DNA of 17,433 bases, from assembly GCA_002439605.1 (NCBI GenBank), contig DJOI01000018.1, positions 10,146 to 27,578 on the forward strand. The letters run 5' to 3'. Within the stretch, counting starts at the first letter, position 1. Each line of letters begins with the position of its first letter. The translations under genes and the position numbers were made by a program. This document shows positions 1-7,860 of this stretch, in pieces. The notes under the pieces are model-generated. The model made no database searches. It was not told the origin of the DNA and saw nothing but the letters and a program-made list of their open reading frames with translations. Source of the stretch: Candidatus Segatella mututuai (GTDB lineage Bacteria; Bacteroidota; Bacteroidia; Bacteroidales; Bacteroidaceae).

Positions 1-5
1 GAGGA

Positions 6-39
6 AAGGGGCAAGATAAGAATTTCTATTTCGCCCCTT
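6..39 (-). terminator. possible hairpin terminator downstream of the GH106 gene
   Basis: An inverted repeat (AAGGGGC at 6-12, GCCCCTT at 33-39, 20-nt loop) lies just past the stop of the leftward glycoside hydrolase gene. The 7-bp stem is GC-rich. On the minus strand it runs into only a short pyrimidine stretch (TTTCCTC), so a classical U-tract is weak. It could end the HxlR-GH106 transcript. The remaining bases of 1-52 show nothing else. Confidence 0.35.
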
Positions 40-52
40 CGCCACCTTCTCG

Positions 53-2875
53 TCAATACCGCTCCAAGCGCACAGGACTGCCAAAGATGCCAGATGGCTT
101 CAAAGAGTCGGTAGCCTGGTAAATCTGAGGTTGCGAATAGGTCGCCCGCTCAGACTCCGGCAGTCCTGCATCGCCAATCATTCGATTGGACAAGACATTG
201 TCCACCAACAATTCAAATCTGTTAACACCCCGGCGGACAAACCTGGAGACATCCAATCTCCATGGCGAACACCACAGGATGCCTGCTTCACGCCCATTGG
301 CCAGGACCCTCACATTGCCATTTACACGAGGCAAGCAAAGCATCCACTTGCCTTTTTTAGAGTTGCCGACTTTAAAATCGAAAGTGTAACGGCAACAGCC
401 AGAATAATACTTAATCCGGTTGTTATCGCTCGTTGTCCAATCAAACAAAGAGTGGTTCTTCAGCTGTATGTTTTCTCTCTCGAAATACAAGTCGGCCCTC
501 TCTACCTTCCATGTTTCTTGGGGCTTTTCGTCAAACTGGCGATAAGCCAAAGGCGCAATCGCTTCGTCTGTCAGAACAACAAATCCCGACTCATCGGGAG
601 CAAGATGGAGAGGCAAGGTCATTTGCGTTCCGTCCGAGCCTGCAACGGCCATCCGCTCCCGCGAACCATCCAGAGGATTCCAGAAATAAGCATTCTTCCA
701 ATTCGCCCTCAGCCTCACCACGTCATGGTAAGCCTTGCCACTATGATTGGCTACAAAATAAAGATCGCCGTCCCGCAGCCTGCGATGGCTGAACCAAAGC
801 ATGCTCTTGGGGTGATGCTCGCTGTTGTCGGAAAGGTCGGGGACCGCGGGCAAACGAGTCGTCGCAGTATCGCCGGGTTCTGTGCTAACCTCCCAGGAAT
901 AGCCTTGGGGAACGACAGGCAATCTGCGGGCAAGCAACTTGGTGGGAGGAGTGCTGGGCAACTTGACGAGCATGTCGACGACAGGAAGCCCCTGCCGCAT
1001 CATAGAGGCACAGCGAGCCTGGTAATCCCAGAATCCCTTGCTGCCCTGCCAAAGCGTATTGTTGCGGTTCAGGCAATAACGGCGGCCTCCACCCGTGCTG
1101 CCTGGAACAAGGCCCACCCAAGGCTGATAGGCAGAGGCACACACCACGAACTCGTTGATGTGGCAGGAGTAGGCATAATCGGCCAAAGGCTTCACATCGG
1201 CAAGAGTCTCCGAAAACTTCATGTCGGTAAAAGCCTCGGCCGAGGCTATGGGCTTGCCATATCTATGAGCTGCCGAGGCTCCTTCCTTGATGTCGTAACT
1301 GCCATCCTTGTCTCTTGCCCAAAATTCCGCCTGCGGCTTGTCCACCATTCCCTTTGCCTTGAAGTTATCCGCCACAAGGCTCAGACCGTTGCCCATGGCC
1401 TGTGCCGTAAAGGTAACGCCATGGGCGTGGCAAAGACGCTGTATGGTGGCCAAATATCGTTGACAAACCAAATCTGCTATCGTCTGCCTGACATCTGCCA
1501 GCACGCTATCGGTCTTCTCGCCCGACTCCACCACATAGCCCACCATCGCAGGAAGCCATCTTCGCAAATCGTAGCCACGAAGGCGACGGAACTCTCCGAC
1601 AAAGTCCTGAGTCCAGTTTTGCGAACCTGCCTCGTGGCTGTCCATCGTCACGCCCACGGGCTTCAGACCTATGGCTGAAAGTGTGTCAAGGATGGGCTGA
1701 GTGTAGCTGCTCCAATGTTTCAGCACACCACGAGGCGACAGCTTGTCAGCCTCCAAGCCCAAGAGGTTCTTGCGTCCATGCTTCGATTTTCCGCCCGTCG
1801 TCTCCGCGGCAATACGGAGTATCATCCAGCAACCTTTGGGAACTTTCCATTCCAGCACGTCCCCCTTCAACTTGTCCGTGACATCAAGAATATCCTTTTG
1901 GGCAATGGCATTCCCATGATAAAGAGAAAAATCCAAGGGACCGACGAACTCAGAGCGAAGCCCCGCCCGCTCTTCCCATCCCGTGAGCCTGGGCACGGGC
2001 GAAAGTTCTACCTCGCGCAGAAATGTGGCAGAATCCTTACGGCGCAACAAGGCCGCATCGGTAATGCGAGTCCTGAAATACCTGGCCTTCACAGGAGCAA
2101 AGGCCACCGTCTGCCCTGTATAGGAAGGAGACCCATAAACGGGTGGGAGCCCACAGATTTTCTTCCAGCTCACGCTGTCGTCGGAAGCCTCCAATACGCC
2201 TACATCGGGACGCTCGACAAACATCACGCCATCAAGATCAACAGGCGTGTTCATCGCTCCATTGCGCGACTTGCCTGAAGAATGGGTTTTATAAGTGATC
2301 GAACGTACGGCATCAAGTTGTTTGTCATCCAGCCTGATGGCATAAACCGCCACATCGTAAGCATCCCTGTCGGCAGAGGCAGAAGGCAAACTGATGCTCT
2401 CACGTCTTGCGTCCACGCCTTTGACAATCAGCTGCTTGCTCACCAACCGCTGCATGGACTCTTTTTTATCTATCCATCTTCCACCCAACACATAACCATT
2501 GGAGATATTGATCTCGAAGCTCAAACCTATGCGACGAGCCTCTTGGGCGGCAAACTTCAACATCTCCCACCATTGGGGACTCATGGCGTCGAAAGCCTTG
2601 GCCGAAGGCTTATGCACCTGGTCATAATACACCACGCCACCTACACCAGCCCGCTTGAAGGCTTCCAAGTCGGCAGTTATTCCCTCTCGGGTTGTCTCGG
2701 TTTCACCATGAAACCACCACACCTTGGTTCTACAAGAATCCTGTGGCGTATGGAAGACTCGCCAAGCCTGGGCTACGGTAGGCAAACAAGTCTTTGGCTT
2801 TTGCGCCAAAACTCCCGAAGCCATCATGATGGAAGCTGCTGCCATATGATACCATCGCATCCTCACATGTGTCAT
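53..2875 (-). CDS. secreted GH106-like alpha-L-rhamnosidase family glycoside hydrolase
   Basis: The product is a 940-aa predicted periplasmic or surface hydrolase that would remove L-rhamnose from plant or pectic glycans. A signal peptide covers residues 1-24 (cleavage near VLA/Q). The family's N-terminal motif is clear (VWWFHGE at 52-58, then an ITADLEAFKRAGVGG segment). A discoidin-like stretch follows at about 215-290. The barrel core contains MDSHEAGSQNW (411-421, Glu415), AEFW (Glu517) and ASAEAFT (Glu547), which are acidic positions in the region where GH106 enzymes carry their catalytic glutamates. The C-terminal 100 residues form a galactose-binding-like sandwich (NGNVRVLANGREAG, LLVDNVLSNRMIG). 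Length fits the family. The gene lies 11 nt downstream of an HxlR regulator and is probably co-transcribed with it. No SusC/SusD pair is visible. Family call is firm; substrate is inferred. Confidence 0.8.
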   Translation of the reverse strand: MTHVRMRWYHMAAASIMMASGVLAQKPKTCLPTVAQAWRVFHTPQDSCRTKVWWFHGETETTREGITADLEAFKRAGVGGVVYYDQVHKPSAKAFDAMSPQWWEMLKFAAQEARRIGLSFEINISNGYVLGGRWIDKKESMQRLVSKQLIVKGVDARRESISLPSASADRDAYDVAVYAIRLDDKQLDAVRSITYKTHSSGKSRNGAMNTPVDLDGVMFVERPDVGVLEASDDSVSWKKICGLPPVYGSPSYTGQTVAFAPVKARYFRTRITDAALLRRKDSATFLREVELSPVPRLTGWEERAGLRSEFVGPLDFSLYHGNAIAQKDILDVTDKLKGDVLEWKVPKGCWMILRIAAETTGGKSKHGRKNLLGLEADKLSPRGVLKHWSSYTQPILDTLSAIGLKPVGVTMDSHEAGSQNWTQDFVGEFRRLRGYDLRRWLPAMVGYVVESGEKTDSVLADVRQTIADLVCQRYLATIQRLCHAHGVTFTAQAMGNGLSLVADNFKAKGMVDKPQAEFWARDKDGSYDIKEGASAAHRYGKPIASAEAFTDMKFSETLADVKPLADYAYSCHINEFVVCASAYQPWVGLVPGSTGGGRRYCLNRNNTLWQGSKGFWDYQARCASMMRQGLPVVDMLVKLPSTPPTKLLARRLPVVPQGYSWEVSTEPGDTATTRLPAVPDLSDNSEHHPKSMLWFSHRRLRDGDLYFVANHSGKAYHDVVRLRANWKNAYFWNPLDGSRERMAVAGSDGTQMTLPLHLAPDESGFVVLTDEAIAPLAYRQFDEKPQETWKVERADLYFERENIQLKNHSLFDWTTSDNNRIKYYSGCCRYTFDFKVGNSKKGKWMLCLPRVNGNVRVLANGREAGILWCSPWRLDVSRFVRRGVNRFELLVDNVLSNRMIGDAGLPESERATYSQPQIYQATDSLKPSGIFGSPVRLERY

Positions 2876-2886
2876 AGTTCTGTCGT

Positions 2887-3255
2887 TTAGCCCACGTTTT
2901 TCTCTCTTTCCTTCATGATCACAGCCATGTTCTCACTCGCCCACCCTATCAGGTTGTTCAATATCGGAATCAGGGTTTCGGTTTGCTGAGTCAGCGAATA
3001 TTCCACCCTTGGCGGCACTTCCGCATAAACCTTGCGCCTCACGTAGCCGTCCGTCTCCAAGGTCTTGAGAGTACTGGTAAGCATCTTTTGCGAAATATCG
3101 GGTATGAGCTTACGCAAGGCATTGAAGCGGACAGGGCCTTCCTTGTGAGTGTTCAACATATAAATAACCAGCAACGACCATTTGTCGCAAATGCGCGACA
3201 ACACATTGCGCACAGGACAGTCTTGAAAATACATTTCTTTGAGCATTCTTGACAT
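2887..3255 (-). CDS. HxlR-family winged-helix transcriptional regulator
   Basis: This is a 122-aa MarR-like small regulator of the HxlR type, a dimeric DNA-binding protein. The hallmark N-terminal sequence CPVRNVL (from Cys13) is followed by ICDKWSLLVIYML (Cys23). The winged helix covers about residues 25-100, with RFNALRKLIPDISQKMLTSTL as recognition helix region and EVPPRVEYSLT as the wing. The conserved Cys13 corresponds in position to the N-terminal cysteine that senses quinones, aldehydes or disulfide stress in relatives such as YodB and HypR, so redox sensing is plausible but not shown. The start codon is ATG. It is the first gene of a probable two-gene unit with the GH106 gene. A palindrome overlapping its own -7 box suggests autoregulation. 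Confidence 0.88.
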   Translation of the reverse strand: MSRMLKEMYFQDCPVRNVLSRICDKWSLLVIYMLNTHKEGPVRFNALRKLIPDISQKMLTSTLKTLETDGYVRRKVYAEVPPRVEYSLTQQTETLIPILNNLIGWASENMAVIMKEREKNVG

Positions 3256-3303
3256 AATATCGACTTTCTTAATTCTTGTTTGTTGCTTTTATATACTACA
3301 ATA

Positions 3304-3339
3304 GGCTACAAAAGTAGCCAATATTCCACAAGAAACCAA
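3304..3339 (-). promoter_or_regulatory. promoter of the HxlR-GH106 unit with overlapping palindromic operator
   Basis: Read on the minus strand, TACTTTTG (3309-3316) matches the Bacteroidetes -7 consensus TAnnTTTG, with TTGG (3336-3339) 19 bp upstream as -33. The -7 box sits inside a perfect 6-4-6 palindrome, GGCTAC-aaaa-GTAGCC (3304-3319), with a further CTACA half-site at 3296-3300. A dimer bound here would block RNA polymerase. Assignment of the operator to the adjacent HxlR protein is inference. Confidence 0.6.
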
Positions 3340-3436
3340 CACACCTAAGTTAATCTTGGTTAACGAACGGCTCTTATTTTCCTCATTCCTCCGCAATAGT
3401 CACCTCCAAGTAACTATCTCACCTTTTTGTGCCTTC

Positions 3437-3467
3437 TTGCAGAAACAGATTTTTAGCAGTATCTTTG
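3437..3467 (+). promoter_or_regulatory. orphan plus-strand promoter in the intergenic region
   Basis: TATCTTTG at 3460-3467 matches the -7 consensus TAnnTTTG exactly, and TTG at 3437-3439 lies 20 bp upstream as -33 element. Both the boxes and the spacing are as good as at the rnf promoter. No plus-strand gene follows; transcription would begin near 3472 and meet the hairpin terminator at 3552-3600. Confidence 0.6.
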
Positions 3468-3471
3468 CATC

Positions 3472-3600
3472 ACAAATCACAAATCATATATATATAATAT
3501 CATTAACAACATAAATACCATATCCTCAACACACGGACTCACACACAAAGAAAGTCCCACAGCAGGAAGCCTTTCGACCTTGCTGTGGGACTTATTTTTT
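3472..3600 (+). ncRNA. candidate small RNA of about 130 nt
   Basis: The stretch between the orphan promoter and a strong intrinsic terminator contains no ATG and no plausible ORF. Its 5' part is A/T-rich and probably unstructured (short ATCACAA repeats, then a TATATATATA run, then CA-rich sequence). Its 3' part is the terminator stem. This architecture (single-stranded 5' region plus Rho-independent 3' hairpin) is typical of bacterial trans-acting small RNAs. It converges on the 3' end of rnfA. The start is predicted from the promoter boxes. It could instead be the leader remnant of a lost gene. Confidence 0.45.
3552..3600 (+). terminator. strong intrinsic terminator, probably bidirectional
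   Basis: A perfect 13-bp stem, AAGTCCCACAGCA (3552-3564) with TGCTGTGGGACTT (3581-3593), encloses a 16-nt loop and is followed on the plus strand by ATTTTTT (3594-3600). On the minus strand the same hairpin is followed by the weaker CTTTCTTTG, so it can also end the rnf transcript 22 nt past the rnfA stop. The better U-tract on the plus side suggests the primary user is the candidate small RNA. Confidence 0.8.
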
Positions 3601-3622
3601 CTTAAAACTTATAGTGCAAAAT

Positions 3623-4225
3623 TTACTCTATGCCGAACAAAGCCTTCAAGCCGCTGTCTACACCCGAGAAGCCCATGAAGGCAAGACTCAGGAGAGACGC
3701 GGTTACCAAGACGATGGCGATGCCTTGCATGCCCTTGGGAATGCGAACCAAGGCCTGCTGCTCGCGGATGCCGGCAAAGACGATGAGTGCCAAGGCAAAG
3801 CCAAGAGCCGTAGAGAAGGCGTAAACCACACTCTGAAGCAAGTTAAAATCCTTCTGGATGACCAAGATGGCCACGCCAAGCACGGCACAGTTGGTTGTTA
3901 TCAAGGGAAGGAAGATGCCCAAAGCTTGATAAAGAGCGGGCGAAACCTTCTTGAGGATGATTTCTACCATCTGAACCAACGCCGCGATGACAAGGATGAA
4001 CGAAAGGGTCTGAAGATACTGCAACCCGAATGCGTCGAGCACGTACTTCTGAACACACCAGGTGATAATCGTTGCCAAAGTCAGCACGAAGGCTATGGCT
4101 CCACCCATACCGATGGCTGTATCAATCTTCTTCGACACACCCAGGAATGGGCAGATACCGAGGAACTGCGACAAAACGATATTGTTGACGAATATCGCAG
4201 AGATAAATATCAATAAATATTCCAT
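3623..4225 (-). CDS. rnfA: Rnf complex membrane subunit RnfA
   Basis: RnfA is a 200-aa integral membrane subunit of the Rnf ferredoxin:NAD+ oxidoreductase, homologous to NqrE, with about six membrane helices. It carries the two symmetric half-motifs NNIVLSQFLGICPFLGVS (Cys25) and ITTNCAVLG (Cys113). In RnfA/RnfE and NqrD/NqrE these cysteines jointly hold an intramembrane [2Fe-2S] cluster. It is the last gene of the operon, 14 nt after rnfE. An AGGAGGA Shine-Dalgarno lies 9 nt before the ATG. Length matches the family. RnfA rather than RnfE is chosen from operon position and the LSQFLG and VAILVIQKDF sequences. Confidence 0.95.
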   Translation of the reverse strand: MEYLLIFISAIFVNNIVLSQFLGICPFLGVSKKIDTAIGMGGAIAFVLTLATIITWCVQKYVLDAFGLQYLQTLSFILVIAALVQMVEIILKKVSPALYQALGIFLPLITTNCAVLGVAILVIQKDFNLLQSVVYAFSTALGFALALIVFAGIREQQALVRIPKGMQGIAIVLVTASLLSLAFMGFSGVDSGLKALFGIE

Positions 4226-4239
4226 ATAATTATTCCTCC

Positions 4240-4824
4240 TTATTTCTTTACCTTATTAAATATAGCGATGATGTAACCCAAGGTGAGGAAGGCTCCTGGA
4301 GGCAAGATGAACACCAAGATGTTGGTGGTCTCCGGCAAAAGGGTTATTCCGAAGAGACTGCCCGCGCCGAGAAGCTCGCGCGCACAACCAAGAATGGTGA
4401 GACCAAGGGTGAAGCCCAAGCCTACACCAATGCCATCGAACAAACTTGCCACAGGCGAGTTCTTGGCTGCGAAACTCTCCGCACGCCCCAAGATGATACA
4501 GTTTACCACAATCAGAGGAATGTAGATGCCCAAAGCCTGGTTGATGCTGTCGGGAGCATAGGCGCTCATAAACATCTGCAGGATGGTTACGAAGGCAGCT
4601 ATCACAACTATGAATACTGGGATGCGAACCATGTCGGGAGTAATCTTCTTGATACATGAAATCACAAAATTGGTACAAATAAGTACTGCCATGGTTGCCA
4701 ATCCCATAGAGAGACCATTGATGGCGCTGGTAGTGGTTGCCAAGGTCGGGCACATACCTAAGAGCAACACGAAAGTCGGGTTCTCCTTGATAAGGCCATT
4801 CACTAAAATCTTAATATTACTCAT
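4240..4824 (-). CDS. rnfE: Rnf complex membrane subunit RnfE
   Basis: RnfE is a 194-aa polytopic membrane protein, homologous to NqrD and paralogous to RnfA with inverted topology. The signature ENPTFVLLLGMCPTLATT holds Cys25, and VNCIILGRAESFA holds Cys109; both are at the positions that ligate the [2Fe-2S] cluster shared with RnfA. About six hydrophobic helices can be seen. It starts 6 nt after the rnfG stop and is followed 14 nt later by rnfA, so the two partners are translated together. Nothing is missing compared with usual RnfE proteins. Confidence 0.95.
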   Translation of the reverse strand: MSNIKILVNGLIKENPTFVLLLGMCPTLATTTSAINGLSMGLATMAVLICTNFVISCIKKITPDMVRIPVFIVVIAAFVTILQMFMSAYAPDSINQALGIYIPLIVVNCIILGRAESFAAKNSPVASLFDGIGVGLGFTLGLTILGCARELLGAGSLFGITLLPETTNILVFILPPGAFLTLGYIIAIFNKVKK

Positions 4825-4830
4825 AGTGGC

Positions 4831-5463
4831 TTATCCTTTCTTTACTTTTGTGGCACCGCTCTGGCTGTCTACGCCCTTCTGGGTATAGGCTGAGTATGCC
4901 TGGTTAATAGCCTTGAGGAAGGCACGACTGGTAATGGTGGATGCTGTGATGGCATCAACTGCATTTCCTGTTTTGTCGTCCTTGCTCACGTGCAGGTCGC
5001 CATCCTTTGGTGTCTTGCCAATGATGCTACCTTTTCCGTCCTTCTGGAACCAAGTGCTGGCCTTGGCGCCAAGGCCTGGTGTCTCGGAGTGCTGAAGAAT
5101 GGTATAACCCAAGATCTTACCCTCTTTGTCGAAACCTACCAACACCTTCAGGTCGCCACCAAAGCCACCTGTGGTACTCTCTACTGCTGCTCCGAGAGAG
5201 TTGCCGCTCTTGTCCGAGCAAGCATGAATAACGAAGGTAGCGGGCTTGCCACCAATGGTCTGATGCACCTCCTCGGGGGCTGCCACCTGCAAGTCTTCCG
5301 TGCCCATCACGCTCTTGATTCCAGCTGCCAAAGACTGCTCTGCCTTCTTGGCGATAGGGCCTGCGGTAATGTGGTTCACATAAGCGAGTACCGCACCTAC
5401 AACAAGTGCCACACCCACCAACACGAGAACCATGTTCTTTAATGATGATTCTAATTTCTGCAT
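4831..5463 (-). CDS. rnfG: Rnf complex covalent-FMN subunit RnfG
   Basis: RnfG is a 210-aa membrane-anchored periplasmic FMN-binding subunit, homologous to NqrC. One membrane helix spans about residues 10-28; the FMN-binding domain follows, with HSETPGLGAKA (125-135) and the flavinylation site DAITASTITS (170-179), where Thr176 is the expected residue for phosphoester-linked FMN added by an ApbE transferase. The canonical Dxx(S/T)GAT is imperfect there (AST for GAT). A second, perfect match, DSQSGAT (199-205), sits near the C terminus. No apbE gene is in this window. An AGGAGGA Shine-Dalgarno precedes the ATG. The rnfD stop is 12 nt upstream. Confidence 0.94.
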   Translation of the reverse strand: MQKLESSLKNMVLVLVGVALVVGAVLAYVNHITAGPIAKKAEQSLAAGIKSVMGTEDLQVAAPEEVHQTIGGKPATFVIHACSDKSGNSLGAAVESTTGGFGGDLKVLVGFDKEGKILGYTILQHSETPGLGAKASTWFQKDGKGSIIGKTPKDGDLHVSKDDKTGNAVDAITASTITSRAFLKAINQAYSAYTQKGVDSQSGATKVKKG

Positions 5464-5475
5464 GTCTTTTCCTCC

Positions 5476-6477
5476 TTACTTCTTTGCTGGCTTCTCACCG
5501 AAGCGCTTGGGTTTAACATATGTGTTAATAAGAGGTGTAAACGCATTCATGATGAGAATCGCGAACGACATACCTTCCGGATAGCTTCCCCAGTTACGGA
5601 TGACGACTGTCAGCAAGCCTATGCATACACCATAGATGAGCATTCCCTTGTGGGTCATGGGCGACGTGACGTAATCTGTAGCCATAAAGATAGCGCCCAG
5701 CATAAGGCCACCGCTGAGAATAACGGCAAATGGGTTGGCATATACAGGATTGGCCAAATGCATCAAACCGCTGAAGACAAACACCGTGGCGATGATGCTT
5801 ACAGGAATGTGCCAGGTGATGACCTTCTTCCAGAGCATGTATGCAAAACCGAGCAAGAGGGCGAAGGCGCAAACCTCTCCTGTGGTACCGGCACCGAAGC
5901 CGTCGCCTGTGGCACCAAAGAGAAGGCTCAGAGAGTCTGGCAACTTCTCGAGTATAGAACTGTCACCTGTCTTAATGGCTGTCTTCATGATGGCCAAAGG
6001 CGTGGCGGCAGTCGTTGCGTCGGTATAGCTGAGCAATTGACCTGCCACAGGCCATGAAGTCATCTGTGCGGGGAAGCTGACGAGCAAGAAGCAACGACCC
6101 ACCAAAGCTGGGTTGAAAGGATTGTTGCCCAAGCCACCAAAACTCATCTTGCCCACGCCGATAGCAAACAAGGCACCGATGATGACAATCCAAAGTGGAA
6201 GATTGCTGGGTAGGTTCATGCCGAGCAAGAGACCGGTGATGATGGCAGAACCATCGAGCAAATGGGTCTCGGTCTTGAGAATATATTTTGTTATAGCCCA
6301 CTCAAAGAAAACGCAGGCGGCCACAGAGGCAAGCAGTACTACTGCCGAACCCAAGCCAAAGAAGTAGATGGAAGCCAAGATGGCGGGAACGAGAGCTATG
6401 ATAACTCCATACATGTTCTTCTCCACCGACTCGTTGCCATGGGCATGTGGCGATAATGAAACAATTAATTTACTCAT
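5476..6477 (-). CDS. rnfD: Rnf complex membrane FMN subunit RnfD
   Basis: RnfD is a 333-aa polytopic subunit, homologous to NqrB, that carries a covalent FMN and is part of the ion-translocating core. It begins with the family sequence SPHAHGNESVEKNMYGV. The inner region has LLDGSAIITGLLLGMNLP, GGLGNNPFNPALVGR and the flavinylation motif DATTAAT (153-159), where Thr159 is the expected FMN-carrying residue (Ala replaces the usual Gly). The C-terminal half has further helices and FMATDYVTSPMTHKGMLIYG. It starts 30 nt downstream of rnfC without a visible Shine-Dalgarno. Length is usual. Confidence 0.95.
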   Translation of the reverse strand: MSKLIVSLSPHAHGNESVEKNMYGVIIALVPAILASIYFFGLGSAVVLLASVAACVFFEWAITKYILKTETHLLDGSAIITGLLLGMNLPSNLPLWIVIIGALFAIGVGKMSFGGLGNNPFNPALVGRCFLLVSFPAQMTSWPVAGQLLSYTDATTAATPLAIMKTAIKTGDSSILEKLPDSLSLLFGATGDGFGAGTTGEVCAFALLLGFAYMLWKKVITWHIPVSIIATVFVFSGLMHLANPVYANPFAVILSGGLMLGAIFMATDYVTSPMTHKGMLIYGVCIGLLTVVIRNWGSYPEGMSFAILIMNAFTPLINTYVKPKRFGEKPAKK

Positions 6478-6507
6478 TTTTATTTGTGTTGGGAAGTTAA
6501 CTATATA

Positions 6508-7860
6508 TTACTTCTTTGCGTTACGAGCACGGATAATGCCCATCACGGCAGCCTTACCGCCGATAATATTGTCGAGGATAGGACGATGGGAAGGACAGGT
6601 GAACTGGCATGAGCCGCAGGCAATGCAAGAGGTTACATCCTCTGCCTCCAGGCGCTCATACTCCTTCATCACACTCAATGTGGCAAGCAAGTAAGGCTCC
6701 AACCCCATGGGACAAGCCTCCACACACTTGGCGCAACGGATGCATGGCTCTACCTTCTTGCGATGGGCATCGGCATCGGTGAGCACAGTAATAGAGTTGG
6801 TACCCTTAGTTACTGGCACGTCAAGGCTGATGACAGCCTTACCCATCATGGGACCACCTGCCAAGACCTTGTTGTCGCCCTCTGGCAAACCGCCACAAGC
6901 CTCTATCATCTGAGAGAACGGCGTACCCATACGAACGAGGAAGTTGCCTGGGTTCTTCACCTGTTTTCCCGTCACGGTAGTATAGCGTTCGAACAAAGGC
7001 TTGTTCTTCATAACAGCCTGATAAACAGCAAAGGCAGTACCTACATTCTGAACGATTGCTCCAACGTTGACAGGGATAGCTGGAGGAGCTGGAACCTGAC
7101 GGTGAATAACGGCATCGACCAACTGTTTCTCGCCGCCTTGAGGATATTTCTTTGCCAACGGCACAATCTCGATACGAGAATCGGCTGCAGTCTTTTCCTC
7201 AAAGAGTTTGATGGCTGCAGGCTTGTTGTCCTCGATGCCAATATAACCCTTCTCTACCTTGGCAGCCTTCATCAAGAGGTTCAAACCTACAAGAATCTCA
7301 TCGGCATGCTCCATCATAAGACGGTAATCGGCTGTAATATAAGGCTCGCACTCCACACCATTGATGATGACACACTCGGCCTTGGCACCTGGAGGAGGAC
7401 ACAACTTGATAAAGGTCGGGAAACCTGCGCCACCCATACCCGTAACACCTGCCACCTTGATACGGTTGACTATCTCTTCGGGAGTAAGCTCGGGGTGCGA
7501 CTCCATCGTCTCCAACTTATCGGAACGGTCGATGCTCTCCTCCCATTCGTCACCCTCTACATTGATGATGATGCAAGGCTTGCGGTAACCGGTAGCGTCG
7601 ACAGACTGGTCTACCTTGAAGACTGTTCCCGATACGGAACTGTAAATAGGAGCACTCACAAATCCACCTGCCTCAGCTATCAAGGTTCCTACCTTCACCT
7701 TGTCGCCCTTGGCGACAACTGGCTTTGCAGGAGCACCAATGTGCTGACCGAGCGGAAAGACGGCCTGCTTAGGAAGGGCAGCCACCTGGGTAGCCATCTC
7801 GGCTGTAATCTTATTCTCTTCTGGGTGGACTCCACCTATTCTAAATGTTCTCAATTTCAT
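6508..7860 (-). CDS. rnfC: Rnf complex NADH-binding iron-sulfur subunit RnfC
   Basis: RnfC is a 450-aa cytoplasmic peripheral subunit where NAD+ is reduced; it resembles NqrA and the FMN/NADH module of complex I. An N-terminal lipoyl-like beta domain (residues about 30-100) is followed by the Rossmann-like nucleotide site GMGGAGFPTFIK (141-152) and the NGVECEPY motif (168-174). Two [4Fe-4S] motifs close the protein: C373, C376, C379, C383 and C412, C415, C418, C422. The ATG overlaps the rnfB stop by 4 nt (ATGA), indicating translational coupling, and a GGAGGA Shine-Dalgarno lies inside rnfB. The protein lacks the long alanine-rich tail found in gammaproteobacterial RnfC. Confidence 0.96.
   Translation of the reverse strand: MKLRTFRIGGVHPEENKITAEMATQVAALPKQAVFPLGQHIGAPAKPVVAKGDKVKVGTLIAEAGGFVSAPIYSSVSGTVFKVDQSVDATGYRKPCIIINVEGDEWEESIDRSDKLETMESHPELTPEEIVNRIKVAGVTGMGGAGFPTFIKLCPPPGAKAECVIINGVECEPYITADYRLMMEHADEILVGLNLLMKAAKVEKGYIGIEDNKPAAIKLFEEKTAADSRIEIVPLAKKYPQGGEKQLVDAVIHRQVPAPPAIPVNVGAIVQNVGTAFAVYQAVMKNKPLFERYTTVTGKQVKNPGNFLVRMGTPFSQMIEACGGLPEGDNKVLAGGPMMGKAVISLDVPVTKGTNSITVLTDADAHRKKVEPCIRCAKCVEACPMGLEPYLLATLSVMKEYERLEAEDVTSCIACGSCQFTCPSHRPILDNIIGGKAAVMGIIRARNAKK

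Noticed and set aside
131..1678. A 515-codon plus-strand open frame opposite the GH106 gene
   Set aside because: The minus-strand frame has a complete signal peptide and recognisable GH106 blocks; the plus frame encodes a His/Arg/Pro-rich sequence with no domain and reflects codon bias of the true gene.
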